Source: Bdellovibrio bacteriovorus HD100
GTDB lineage: Bacteria > Bdellovibrionota > Bdellovibrionia > Bdellovibrionales > Bdellovibrionaceae
Direction of reading: 5' to 3'
Assembly: GCF_000196175.1 (NCBI RefSeq)
Contig: NC_005363.1
Span: 496,001 to 560,000, forward strand
Length of the DNA: 64,000 bases
In this document: positions 7,018-14,982 of the stretch, one piece after another
Layout of the letters: each line of letters opens with the position of its first letter
Numbering within the stretch: position 1 is the stretch's first letter
Position numbers and translations under genes: made by a program
Notes under the pieces: model-generated
What the model was told of the DNA's origin: nothing
Database searches by the model: none
What the model saw: only the letters and a program-made list of their open reading frames with translations

Positions 7018-8103
7018 ATGAGAATCGCGGATAAGATGTCTTTCAATCAGGTGAACCAGAATCTGACCAAGAACCGGTCGGATATGGCTGATTTGCAGAA
7101 TCAGGCTGCGACTCAAAAGCGTATCAACAAGCCGTCAGATGATCCTTTGGCTTCCGCGCGTGTTCTGACGGCAAGAACCGAAGAGCGCGGCAACACTCAG
7201 TTCATTAAAAACATCAATAACGCCCGAAGCTTCCTGGAGTTTTCGGATCAGTCCCTGAGCGAGCTGACCGAGATCCTGGTGCGTGCGAAAGAACTGGCCG
7301 TCAGTCAGTCGAATGATGCCAGCGGTAACGAAGAAAGCCGTATGGTCACGGCCAGTGAGATCGAGCAGATCTACAATCAGTCCATCCAGATCGGGAACCG
7401 CAAACTGGGTGAAAGATATATTTTCGGGGGTCAGAAGACCCAGACAACGCCATTCAACCAGTCCGGCGAGTACTTTGGTAACGATTCGGACATGAAGATT
7501 CAGACCCAGAAGGACTCTTTCGTGGCGATGAACCTTCCGGGCAGCAAAGTGTTCCTGGGCCGTGGTTTGGGTGGGGACGGGATTGTCCGTGCCCAATACG
7601 AAACTCCGACCGATGTTCAGTCCCTGAAGGACTTCCAGAATCAGGAAGTTGAGCGTCAACAGGTCAACGAGGAAGTGGACTCCAACTTCCTGACAACGCG
7701 TGGTCCTGCGTCAGAGTCGGGCCGCCAAAGCCGCGCGGACAGGCAAGATCCGGTCACGGGCTCTGTGGGCGTGAATTTGTTCTCGACGCTTAAGAATTTG
7801 GAAATTTCCCTGAAAACCAATGATAAAGCGGGGGTTCAGGAGTCCTTGGATACCCTGGATCAGGCTATTTCCCAGGTGGTTTTGGCTCGCTCCGAGGTTG
7901 GGTCCAGAATTATGGCCGTCAATAACACCAACGATTCCCTGCAAAAGGCCGTGGTGGACAATAAAGTAACGGCTTCCCAGCTGGAAGATGCCGATGCTTT
8001 CCAGGTTATTTCCGACATCAACAAGACCGATAGCACCCTGAAAGCGACCCTCGAAACGTCCGGTAAGCTTATTCAGCCAAGCCTTCTTGACTTTCTAAGA
8101 TAA
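7018..8103 (+). CDS. flgL: FlgL, hook-filament junction protein 3
   Basis: FlgL (HAP3) links FlgK to flagellin in the filament. The 361-residue product has a flagellin-like N-terminal coil (MADLQNQAATQKRINKPSDDPLASARVLTAR, residues about 21-51), FLEFSDQSLSELTEILVRAKELAVSQSND, and the signature KLGERYIFGGQKTQTTPF. The C-terminal coil (QAISQVVLARSEVGSRIMAVN... ASQLEDADAFQVISDINKTDSTLKATLETSGKLIQPSLLDFLR) is complete. It is the last filament-junction gene before csrA. Confidence 0.95.
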   Translation: MRIADKMSFNQVNQNLTKNRSDMADLQNQAATQKRINKPSDDPLASARVLTARTEERGNTQFIKNINNARSFLEFSDQSLSELTEILVRAKELAVSQSNDASGNEESRMVTASEIEQIYNQSIQIGNRKLGERYIFGGQKTQTTPFNQSGEYFGNDSDMKIQTQKDSFVAMNLPGSKVFLGRGLGGDGIVRAQYETPTDVQSLKDFQNQEVERQQVNEEVDSNFLTTRGPASESGRQSRADRQDPVTGSVGVNLFSTLKNLEISLKTNDKAGVQESLDTLDQAISQVVLARSEVGSRIMAVNNTNDSLQKAVVDNKVTASQLEDADAFQVISDINKTDSTLKATLETSGKLIQPSLLDFLR

Positions 8104-8113
8104 AAATAATACC

Positions 8114-8140
8114 TACAGTTCCGCTTAAAACTACCGATAA
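8114..8140 (+). promoter_or_regulatory. Putative sigma-28 (FliA) promoter of csrA
   Basis: TACAGTTC, 11 bases, ACCGATAA matches the flagellar sigma-28 consensus TAAAGTTT-N11-GCCGATAA at 13 of 16 positions with the exact spacing. It lies 24 bases upstream of csrA. This would place csrA (and perhaps fliW by read-through) under FliA and hence FlgM control. Confidence 0.65.
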
Positions 8141-8163
8141 CGACTGCAGCAAAAGGAGTTGTC

Positions 8164-8391
8164 ATGCTGGTTCTCACACGGAAGTTGGGTGAAAGCATCG
8201 CTATCGATGACCACATCAAAATCAGAGTAGTTCAAATTAAAGGTAAACAGGTCCGCCTAGGTATCGAAGCGCCCAAAGACACTAAAATCCACCGTGAAGA
8301 AGTGTACGTTGCGATCCAGGATCAAAATCAGCAGTCTGCTACCACAGATGCCGATAAGACACGTAATATCGCTAAGTTGTTGAAACCATAG
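8164..8391 (+). CDS. csrA: CsrA, RNA-binding carbon storage and flagellar regulator
   Basis: CsrA binds GGA-containing hairpins in mRNA leaders and blocks translation, including that of flagellin in many bacteria. The 75-residue product has the complete core MLVLTRKLGESIAID ... VRLGIEAPKDTKIHREEVY, with the RNA-binding Arg in RLGIEAP, plus a polar tail of about 20 residues longer than in E. coli. An AAAAGGAG site precedes the ATG. A sigma-28-like promoter lies upstream and a terminator downstream. Its partner fliW is the next gene, so a FliW-CsrA-flagellin partner switch is likely here. Confidence 0.97.
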   Translation: MLVLTRKLGESIAIDDHIKIRVVQIKGKQVRLGIEAPKDTKIHREEVYVAIQDQNQQSATTDADKTRNIAKLLKP

Positions 8392-8413
8392 TAGGTTTTA
8401 AATACTTGTGAGC

Positions 8414-8448
8414 AAAAAGGCCTAGGGCAGAGATGCCGGGCCTTTTTT
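8414..8448 (+). terminator. Intrinsic terminator after csrA
   Basis: AAAAAGGCC pairs with GGGCCTTTTTT around an inner GGCA/TGCC stem, and the hairpin ends in a T-run. It begins 22 bases after the csrA stop. Confidence 0.85.
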
Positions 8449-8656
8449 CGTTTCTAAAGACGGGGGCGTTTTGCCAACGTTAGGGACGTCTTTCTCTTTG
8501 TAGTGGCCGCTGTCAGCCTGAAGCGCCCAGTCAATTCTACTAGATTTTAATTGAGTCTCCCTAGATTTAGGTCCAGATTTATACATGTATTCACCATCAT
8601 AGCGCCTTGGTGTGTCTAAAATAAGGGTGAATCCTGAGTACCTTTTGGGAGGATGA

Positions 8657-9184
8657 ATGATCATTTCAACATCGCGATTCGGCCAAGTTGAGCTGAAACA
8701 GGAAGATGTTCTGACTTTCACCGAAGGCCTGTTGGGCTTCGCTGATTTGCGCAAGTTCGTTCTTCTTGACGATCCGAATGATGAAATCTTCGCTTGGTTG
8801 CAGAGCTGCGAAGCGCCTGCAATTGCCTTCCCGGTTCTTGAGCCTGAATTGTTCGCTCCTCAGTACAAAGCAACCCTGACCAAAGGGGACATGGAAGCTT
8901 TGAAACTGACGGCTCAGGACAAAGCCCGCTACTTCTCTATCGTGACTATCCCGGATGATCCTACTTTGATGACTGCGAACCTGAAAGCTCCAGTCGTTGT
9001 GAACATTGAAGCCCGTACGGCTCGTCAGTGTGTTCTTCAGGATAACAACCTGGCTATCCGCGAGCCTATCTTCACCAAGCTGCAACAGCGTGTGGTGCAG
9101 AACCCGGCTGTCGCTATCAAAAATCAATCCACCGGCATCGATGTGGCAACCAAGCTGCATGTTGTTCGCGACGCTGAACTTTAA
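8657..9184 (+). CDS. fliW: FliW, flagellar assembly factor and CsrA antagonist
   Basis: FliW binds and allosterically inhibits CsrA and also binds flagellin, so that flagellin synthesis follows secretion (known in Bacillus and Campylobacter). The 175-residue product has the family pattern: MIISTSRFGQVELKQEDVLTFTEGLLGFADLRKFVLLDDPNDEIFAWLQS near the N-terminus, then AIAFPVLEPELF and FSIVTIPDDPTLMTANLKAPVVVN. A GGGAGGATG site precedes ATG 8657. The csrA terminator at 8414-8448 and a 265-base gap suggest it may have its own promoter. Confidence 0.95.
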   Translation: MIISTSRFGQVELKQEDVLTFTEGLLGFADLRKFVLLDDPNDEIFAWLQSCEAPAIAFPVLEPELFAPQYKATLTKGDMEALKLTAQDKARYFSIVTIPDDPTLMTANLKAPVVVNIEARTARQCVLQDNNLAIREPIFTKLQQRVVQNPAVAIKNQSTGIDVATKLHVVRDAEL

Positions 9185-9205
9185 TTTTTAAAGATTCAGA
9201 AAAAG

Positions 9206-9236
9206 AAAAAGGAGCCCCCGAGGCTCCTTTTTTTAT
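9206..9236. terminator. Bidirectional terminator after fliW
   Basis: GGAGCC, loop CCCG, AGGCTCC with A-rich sequence on the left and a T-run on the right. It can stop fliW (+ strand) and the convergent gene ending at 9251 (- strand). Confidence 0.85.
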
Positions 9237-9250
9237 TTGTGCCTGCAGGG

Positions 9251-10201
9251 TTATTCCAAAGCTGTCAGTTCGGCGTTTTTTTCGATCAATGAAGATTCCA
9301 GCCGGCGGACTTCCTGCTGCTGGCGATCGAGGGTCCTTTGCGCCTGCTGCACCTGACGGCGCAGAGAAAATTCGTTGGTGGTGGATTCATAGATATTTTC
9401 CTGCAGGGATTGGATCTGCGAACGCATGATGGCGATTTCTTCCTGCAGGTCGTTGCGGTTGTCGTTCAGATCCGACAGGGCTTGCTCGCGGGCCTGTTGC
9501 ACTTCCTGAGGGCCTTGCAGGGCCTGGGAAGACAAGAGCACTTTTTCATTTTGCATCAGCTCCAGCTGTTGCTGTTGCTGCGAGAGCAGGTTGCCCAGCT
9601 CCTCCAGGCGGGTCTGGCGCGCGGTCAGATCGTTGGTGTTTTCCTGCCAGTTGATAAGTTCACTCTGGGTCTGTCGTATCAGGTTTTCCTGAATGCGGAT
9701 GTTTTCATCAATTTGCGCGCGGGCCACCTGTGCCTGACTGCTTTGCAGGCGCAAGGCCTCATCCGCGCGGCGATTAATGTCTTCAGCCAGCCTGTCATAA
9801 GAATTTAATTCGCTCATGAAACTTTGCAGCTCCATGCTGCTGTTTTGCAACTCCAGCGAAAAGGTGTCGGCGGAGGGAGCCTGGCTTTCCTCTTGTTGTC
9901 GCGCCCGCAGGCTTTCCAGGGCCTGGCGGGACTGCTCCAGGGTGGTGTTGGCTTCCAATAGCTTTTGTTGCAGGGTCAGCGCTTCCTGGCGCAGACGGGC
10001 TTTGGTGGCGGCGACGGCACGGTTTTCTTGCGGAGGTGCCATCACGACAGGGATCGAGGCGGGGCGACGGACGCGGGTCCGCTCGGCTTGTTCAACCAAA
10101 GCGTCTTGTGTGGTTTTGATTCCGTGATAGGAAAAGTAGAGCCAGATGGATGCGCCGATAATCACGGCCAGACCCAGCAGGAAAAAGTTCTTTCGTGTCA
10201 T
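9251..10201 (-). CDS. Membrane-anchored coiled-coil protein, function unknown
   Basis: I do not recognise this 316-residue protein. It has one N-terminal membrane segment (residues about 5-24, FFLLGLAVIIGASIWLYF), a basic Pro-containing linker (residues about 41-60), and then an almost continuous Gln/Glu/Arg/Leu-rich helix to the end, strongly predictive of a long coiled coil. It probably sits in the inner membrane with the coil in the periplasm; the topology is inferred. A GGGGCC-type site lies before the ATG. It is separated from rmuC, on the same strand upstream, by about 110 bases containing a GC-rich hairpin (CGCGGGC/GCCCGCG near 10286-10304). Confidence 0.8.
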   Translation of the reverse strand: MTRKNFFLLGLAVIIGASIWLYFSYHGIKTTQDALVEQAERTRVRRPASIPVVMAPPQENRAVAATKARLRQEALTLQQKLLEANTTLEQSRQALESLRARQQEESQAPSADTFSLELQNSSMELQSFMSELNSYDRLAEDINRRADEALRLQSSQAQVARAQIDENIRIQENLIRQTQSELINWQENTNDLTARQTRLEELGNLLSQQQQQLELMQNEKVLLSSQALQGPQEVQQAREQALSDLNDNRNDLQEEIAIMRSQIQSLQENIYESTTNEFSLRRQVQQAQRTLDRQQQEVRRLESSLIEKNAELTALE

Positions 10202-10309
10202 GAGGCCCCTTGAACAGGCTAAGTTTCAAGGCGGGAAGGCTCAATCAATTGCCGCGGAATTTGCGGCGGAACAAGTCGGAACTTTGCGCGGGCACAGGGC
10301 CCGCGGTCT

Positions 10310-11533
10310 TTAGGCCTGCTCCAGCTGTGGCAGGGACTTTTCGGTCTTGGCCCCCAGACGTTTCAAGTCTTCGACCTGATCGATCAGGTTGCCACGGCCT
10401 TCGGAGACTTTTTTGATCACGTCTTCGTGGGCTTTTTGGGCGGCACCCAGTTTTTCACCCAGATGCTGAAGGTCTTTCAAAAGACCTGCGAACTTTTCGT
10501 AAAGCAGTCCACCGCGTTTGGCAATTTCCAAGGCGTTCTTTTCCTGGCGATCCTGTTTCCACAAAGCCGCCACAGTTCTGAGTGTCGCCAGCAAAGTGGT
10601 CGGGCTGACGATCGCAACATTTCTTTCCCAAGCGTACTGGAAGATTTCCGGCTTCAGCTTGAAGGCCAGTGCAAACGCAGGTTCCAAAGGCATGAACAGG
10701 ATCACAAAGTCCGGAGAAATCAGCTTGTCAGCCGCGTGGTACTTCTTTTCAGAAAGACCGTCGATGTGTTTTTTCAGGGAATCAATGTGCAGTTTGCCCA
10801 GACGTTCCTGCTCTTCAGCGGTTTCTGCGGAAGAATACTGCTCGTAGGCAATCAACGTCATTTTGGAATCGACGATCAGATGCTTTTCATCCGGCAGGTT
10901 CACGATCACATCCGGGCGCAGGATCTGACCGTCTTCGCCGCGCAGATCCATGTCGGTGCCCTGGATCACGTACTCTTCACCTTTGCGCAGGCCGGATCTT
11001 TCCAGAATGTTTTCCAGAATCAGCTCGCCCCAGTTGCCTTGGGTTTTGACTTCGCCTTTCAGCGCTTTGGTCAGGTTTTGGGTTTCAGCGGACATCACTT
11101 TGTTCAGTTCCATCAGCTTGGTCAGTTCACCACGCAAAACACCGCGCTCGGAACGTTCGGTGGAATAGGTTTCTTCCACTTTTTTCTCGAAGTCCTTGAT
11201 GCGTTCTTTCAGGGGCTCCAGAACAGAGGCGATGTTTTTGTGATTCTGGTCGGTGAATTTGGCGGACTTTTCCTCGAAGATTTTTTGTGCCATCACCTCA
11301 AACTGGGTGTTCATGCGCTGGGAAAGCTCTTCCTGCTGTTTGCGGGCGTCCACCATCAGGGTTTTTTGTTCCGACAGGCTTTGTGAAAGAAGATCATTTT
11401 TCATCTGGGCCGTGGACAGATCGGCTTCCAACTGGGATTTTTCAGAGGCAAACTGCGCTTTCAGCTTGAAATACACCAGCAGTCCGGAAATCACCGCACC
11501 GGCAGCAAAAGCCATCAAAGTCATGCCATTCAT
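10310..11533 (-). CDS. rmuC: RmuC-family DNA recombination protein
   Basis: RmuC proteins limit DNA inversions and have a predicted nuclease-like core; their biochemical role is not settled. This 407-residue product has an N-terminal membrane anchor (TLMAFAAGAVISGLLVYF), a long coiled coil (residues about 30-150), and the RmuC domain: TKALKGEVKTQGNWGELILENILERSGLRKGEEY, then RPDVIVNLPDEKHLIVDSKMTL and FVILFMPLEPAFA. The start at 11533 is chosen because it has a good GGGGG site 6 bases upstream; an ATG 15 bases further upstream is also in frame. Confidence 0.92.
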   Translation of the reverse strand: MNGMTLMAFAAGAVISGLLVYFKLKAQFASEKSQLEADLSTAQMKNDLLSQSLSEQKTLMVDARKQQEELSQRMNTQFEVMAQKIFEEKSAKFTDQNHKNIASVLEPLKERIKDFEKKVEETYSTERSERGVLRGELTKLMELNKVMSAETQNLTKALKGEVKTQGNWGELILENILERSGLRKGEEYVIQGTDMDLRGEDGQILRPDVIVNLPDEKHLIVDSKMTLIAYEQYSSAETAEEQERLGKLHIDSLKKHIDGLSEKKYHAADKLISPDFVILFMPLEPAFALAFKLKPEIFQYAWERNVAIVSPTTLLATLRTVAALWKQDRQEKNALEIAKRGGLLYEKFAGLLKDLQHLGEKLGAAQKAHEDVIKKVSEGRGNLIDQVEDLKRLGAKTEKSLPQLEQA

Positions 11534-11637
11534 AAAAACCCCCTTCATTCGGAAAACCTCCTTCTTTTGCCCTTAGAAATTCTTTTGGTCACGCGAAAAG
11601 AATCTGATACAAAGAGGTTGGATTTTAACCCTTAACA

Positions 11638-12537
11638 ATGCGATGCAAAATGACCTCTGCGACCCAGATTAAAAGTATTCTTCTCGCTTTTCGCCCCAAA
11701 ACTTTGACTGCTGCCCTGGTGCCCTGTGTGGCGGGGACGGCTCTGGTAAAGGCTATCGGTCTTTCCTGGGATGGCTGGGTTTTGTTTTACGCATTGATGG
11801 CCTCCTTCCTGATTCAGATCGGGACCAATCTGGTGAATGATGCCGTGGACTTTAAAAAGGGTGCGGATACGGAAAAACGCATCGGTCCTCAGCGTATCAC
11901 CCAAGCCGGCATTTTGACGGCCAATCAGGTGATGCTGCTGGGTTCGCTTTGTTTCGCCTTGGCTGTGATGTGCGGGATCCCGCTGGTGCTGAAAGGCGGC
12001 TGGGTGATTGTGGCCATTGGTGTGGCTTCGGTTCTGATGGGGTATTCCTACACCGCCGGTCCGTTCCCGTTGGCTTACCTGGGATTGGGCGATCTGTTTG
12101 TCATTATCTTTTTTGGTTTGTTGGCCGTGACGGGGATTGTGTTCCTGAACACCGGTGAGTGGCTGTCCGAGGCGTTTGTATTGGGCCTGCAGATCGGTTT
12201 GCACGCGACAGTGCTGATTGCGATCAACAACTTGCGCGATCATGCCGGTGATCGTCTGGTGAACAAAAAAACCCTGGCGGTGCGTTTTGGTGTGAAATTC
12301 TCTCGCTGGGAAATTGCGGCCTTGGCATTCCTGCCGTTTGTTCTCAATCTGTACTGGTGGTTTGAAGGTTACAAGATCGCGGCGATTGTCTCGATGTTTG
12401 CTTTGCCTTTGGCAGTGAAGATCACAAAAAATGTTTTCGCCACGGAGCCAAGTCCGGCATACAATAAATTCCTGGGGCAGGCAGCGGGATTGCATCTGCT
12501 CTTTGGACTTCTTATTGCGATTGGATTTGCTTTTTGA
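11638..12537 (+). CDS. menA: MenA, 1,4-dihydroxy-2-naphthoate prenyltransferase
   Basis: MenA joins the polyprenyl tail to dihydroxynaphthoate in menaquinone synthesis at the inner membrane. The roughly 299-residue polytopic protein has the MenA start FRPKTLTAALVPCVAGTALV, the first Asp motif NLVNDAVDFKKGAD and the second NNLRDHAGDRLVNKKTLAVRFG, both of which bind Mg-diphosphate. Menaquinone as electron carrier is implied. The gene overlaps menC by 4 bases. The start is either ATG 11638 or ATG 11650; neither has a clear ribosome-binding site. Confidence 0.93.
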   Translation: MRCKMTSATQIKSILLAFRPKTLTAALVPCVAGTALVKAIGLSWDGWVLFYALMASFLIQIGTNLVNDAVDFKKGADTEKRIGPQRITQAGILTANQVMLLGSLCFALAVMCGIPLVLKGGWVIVAIGVASVLMGYSYTAGPFPLAYLGLGDLFVIIFFGLLAVTGIVFLNTGEWLSEAFVLGLQIGLHATVLIAINNLRDHAGDRLVNKKTLAVRFGVKFSRWEIAALAFLPFVLNLYWWFEGYKIAAIVSMFALPLAVKITKNVFATEPSPAYNKFLGQAAGLHLLFGLLIAIGFAF

Positions 12538-13526
12538 TCAAGATCAGCTACAGCCCCTACACTCTGAAACCTGTCCAGTCCCTGAATGCCGCTACAGCGG
12601 CCACCGCGCGTGAAGGGGTCTTGCTGAAGGTTGAGTGGAATGACGGGCTGTATGGCTTTGCGGATCTTCATCCGTGGCCTGAGCTGGGAGATCTGTCCCT
12701 GGAAGAACAGCTTTCTGATCTGCGTATGGGGCGCATGACCACACAGATTGAGCAAAGCATCTGGCTGGCCCGTCGGGACGCGCTTCTTCGCAAAGAAAAG
12801 AAACACGTCTTTGATGGCGGCGAAAAAATCAAAAACAACTATCTGCTTTCGCACTTTCAGGACCTGAAGCCCGGGTTTTTGGATGGACTGAAAAACGAAG
12901 GCTACAACACGGTCAAAGTCAAAATGGGCCGTGATCTGCAAAAAGAAGCCGACATGTTAACCCATATCGCCGCTTCGGGCATGCGCATGCGCCTGGATTT
13001 CAATGCGTTGGGAAGCTGGCAGACTTTTGAAAAGTTCATGGTGAACCTGCCGCTGACGGTGCGTCCGCTGATTGAATACGTTGAAGATCCCTTTCCGTTT
13101 GATTTTCACGCCTGGGGCGAAGCCCGCAAGCTGGCCAAAATCGCGTTGGACAATCAGTACGACAAAGTGCCGTGGGGTAAGATTGCTTCAGCGCCTTTTG
13201 ATGTGATCGTGATTAAGCCCGCAAAGACCGACGTCGACAAGGCGGTCGCCCAATGCCAGAAGTGGAACCTGAAACTGGCGGTGACCAGCTATATGGATCA
13301 TCCGGTGGGTGTTGTGCATGCCGTGGGTGTGGCGATGGAATTAAAAGACAAGTATGGGGACATGATTCTTGAATCCGGCTGTCTGACTCATCGCCTGTAC
13401 CAGATGGATTCTTTTGCCGCCGAGCTTTCCACGCAAGGACCGTATCTTTTGAAGAACAAAGGCACGGGAGTGGGCTTTGATAAACTGCTGGAGGCCCTGA
13501 CGTGGTATCAGCTCAAAGTCCGATAG
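12534..13526 (+). CDS. menC: MenC, o-succinylbenzoate synthase
   Basis: MenC dehydrates SHCHC to o-succinylbenzoate. The 330-residue product is an enolase-superfamily barrel. The catalytic set is visible in order: KVKMG (the KxK pair), RLDFN (Asp), IEYVEDPF (Glu), ALDNQ (Asp) and DVIVIKPAK (Lys). The lid region has WPELGDLSLEEQL. It starts at TTG 12534 overlapping the menA stop and shares 25 bases with menE, so the three genes are translationally coupled. An Ala-Glu epimerase or other superfamily member would lack this context. Confidence 0.9.
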   Translation: MIKISYSPYTLKPVQSLNAATAATAREGVLLKVEWNDGLYGFADLHPWPELGDLSLEEQLSDLRMGRMTTQIEQSIWLARRDALLRKEKKHVFDGGEKIKNNYLLSHFQDLKPGFLDGLKNEGYNTVKVKMGRDLQKEADMLTHIAASGMRMRLDFNALGSWQTFEKFMVNLPLTVRPLIEYVEDPFPFDFHAWGEARKLAKIALDNQYDKVPWGKIASAPFDVIVIKPAKTDVDKAVAQCQKWNLKLAVTSYMDHPVGVVHAVGVAMELKDKYGDMILESGCLTHRLYQMDSFAAELSTQGPYLLKNKGTGVGFDKLLEALTWYQLKVR

Positions 13527-14665
13527 ATCTTCATTCTGAATCTAACGAAATCCTGCTGAACCCGCGCTGGCCTGAAATCGACTATCAGGCTTTGTACCGT
13601 CTTGCGGAAGAAAGTCAGATTGAAAAAAACCTGAAAGGCCATGTGTGGATCGCAACATCCGGTTCCACCGCGAATTCGATTTCGGCGACCAAGCTTGTGG
13701 CTTTATCGAAGCAGGCGCTGCTGGCATCGGCTCGGGCGGTGAATCTTCATCTGCAAAGTTCTGCTAAAGATGTGTGGACTCAGGTGCTGCCGCATTTTCA
13801 TGTTGGGGGCCTGGGTATAGAAATCCGCGCGCATCTTAGCGGAGCCAAGGTTGTGAAGGCCCTGAAAGACGGGCGCTGGGACGTTCAGTATTTTTATGAC
13901 GTGCTTGTTTCTGAAGGTTGTACTTTGTCGGCCCTGGTGCCCACGCAAGTGTATGATCTGGTGTCGCACGGCTTAAGGGCGCCAGCGACTTTGCGTGCGG
14001 TCGTGGTTGGTGGCGGAGCCTTTGAGGTGGATCTTTACAAAAAAGCCCGCGCACTCGGATGGCCAGTTCTTCCCAGTTATGGGATGAGCGAAACGGCCTC
14101 GCAGATTGCCACGGCGTCTTTGGACAGTCTGAATCAGGATGAATTTCCGCCCGTGGGGCTTTTGACTCACGCCAAAGCCCGGCAGAATGCTGGTGGCTAT
14201 TTGGAAGTATGGGCAGATTCTTTATTTACTTGTTATGCCCAGAACACGGAATCCGGTTCCCGTATCTGGAATCCCAAAACGGCCGACGGATGGTTTACGA
14301 CGGAAGACAAAGGTTCGGTCGTGAATGGCAGTCTGCTGATTGAAGGCCGCAGCAAAGACTATGTCAAGATTGGTGGCGAAGCGACCAATGTGGCAAGACT
14401 TCGTTCTGTTCTTGAATCCTGCGCTTTGCATTTGAATCCGCACTGGCCGACTCAGGTGACGTTGTTGGATGTGCCTTCTGACAGACTGGGGGCTGAGATT
14501 CATCTGGTCAGTCTTTTGTCGGAAGCTGACACAGACAAAGTCCTGAAGTTGTATTCAGAAAAAGTGCTTCCCTTTGAAAAAGCACGTAAAATTTATTATA
14601 TGAACGAGATCCCACGCAGTGATTTGGGAAAAATTCTGTGGGCGGAGCTGAGGAGAAAACTATGA
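13502..14665 (+). CDS. menE: MenE, o-succinylbenzoate-CoA ligase
   Basis: MenE activates o-succinylbenzoate to its CoA thioester through an acyl-adenylate. The 387-residue product is short for the ANL family, as MenE often is. It has the P-loop ATSGSTANS, the HFHVGGLGIEIRAHLSGA block, the GYGMSETASQIA-type adenylation motif (PSYGMSETASQ), WFTTEDKGSV, and the C-terminal catalytic Lys in RSDLGKILW. The GTG start at 13502 lies inside the end of menC. Its stop overlaps the ATG of the next gene. Confidence 0.9.
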   Translation: MVSAQSPIDLHSESNEILLNPRWPEIDYQALYRLAEESQIEKNLKGHVWIATSGSTANSISATKLVALSKQALLASARAVNLHLQSSAKDVWTQVLPHFHVGGLGIEIRAHLSGAKVVKALKDGRWDVQYFYDVLVSEGCTLSALVPTQVYDLVSHGLRAPATLRAVVVGGGAFEVDLYKKARALGWPVLPSYGMSETASQIATASLDSLNQDEFPPVGLLTHAKARQNAGGYLEVWADSLFTCYAQNTESGSRIWNPKTADGWFTTEDKGSVVNGSLLIEGRSKDYVKIGGEATNVARLRSVLESCALHLNPHWPTQVTLLDVPSDRLGAEIHLVSLLSEADTDKVLKLYSEKVLPFEKARKIYYMNEIPRSDLGKILWAELRRKL

Positions 14666-14979
14666 AGCACGAAGAAAACCCCTGGTCCAAAGGCATCGTT
14701 CTGATCTGCACGAAATGCCATAAATCCATCAGCCCCAAACTGCTGGAAGAAGAAGGCAACAGTGCCGACAATCTGAAAATGTTCCTGAAAAAGTCTTTCA
14801 AGGAAAGTGGAGACGGCTCCAAGATCCGTGTGGTGACGACAAGCTGTCTGGATGTTTGTATCGACGACACTCAGGCGGTGACATTTGCCTCTACTGAAGG
14901 TGAAACAGAAACGTTCGCGATCCATCCAGAGAAGGACCGCGAAAAGCTTCTGAAACATCTGTATCAAAAGATCAAATAG
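14662..14979 (+). CDS. Thioredoxin-fold [2Fe-2S] ferredoxin-like protein
   Basis: This 105-residue protein resembles the small thioredoxin-fold 2Fe-2S ferredoxins. Candidate cluster ligands are CTKCHK near residue 15-20 and CLDVC in the middle (VTTSCLDVC), the usual split CxxC...CxxxC arrangement. ATG 14662 overlaps the menE stop (ATGA), so it belongs to the menaquinone operon. A role in electron transfer there is inference. It is soluble, with no signal peptide. It ends 3 bases before the convergent gene at 14983. Confidence 0.75.
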   Translation: MKHEENPWSKGIVLICTKCHKSISPKLLEEEGNSADNLKMFLKKSFKESGDGSKIRVVTTSCLDVCIDDTQAVTFASTEGETETFAIHPEKDREKLLKHLYQKIK

Positions 14980-14982
14980 CTA

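Noticed and set aside
10427-11386. Open frame of 319 codons on the + strand opposite rmuC
   Set aside because: No domain, Phe/Gln-rich composition expected from antisense of Lys/Leu-rich coding sequence.
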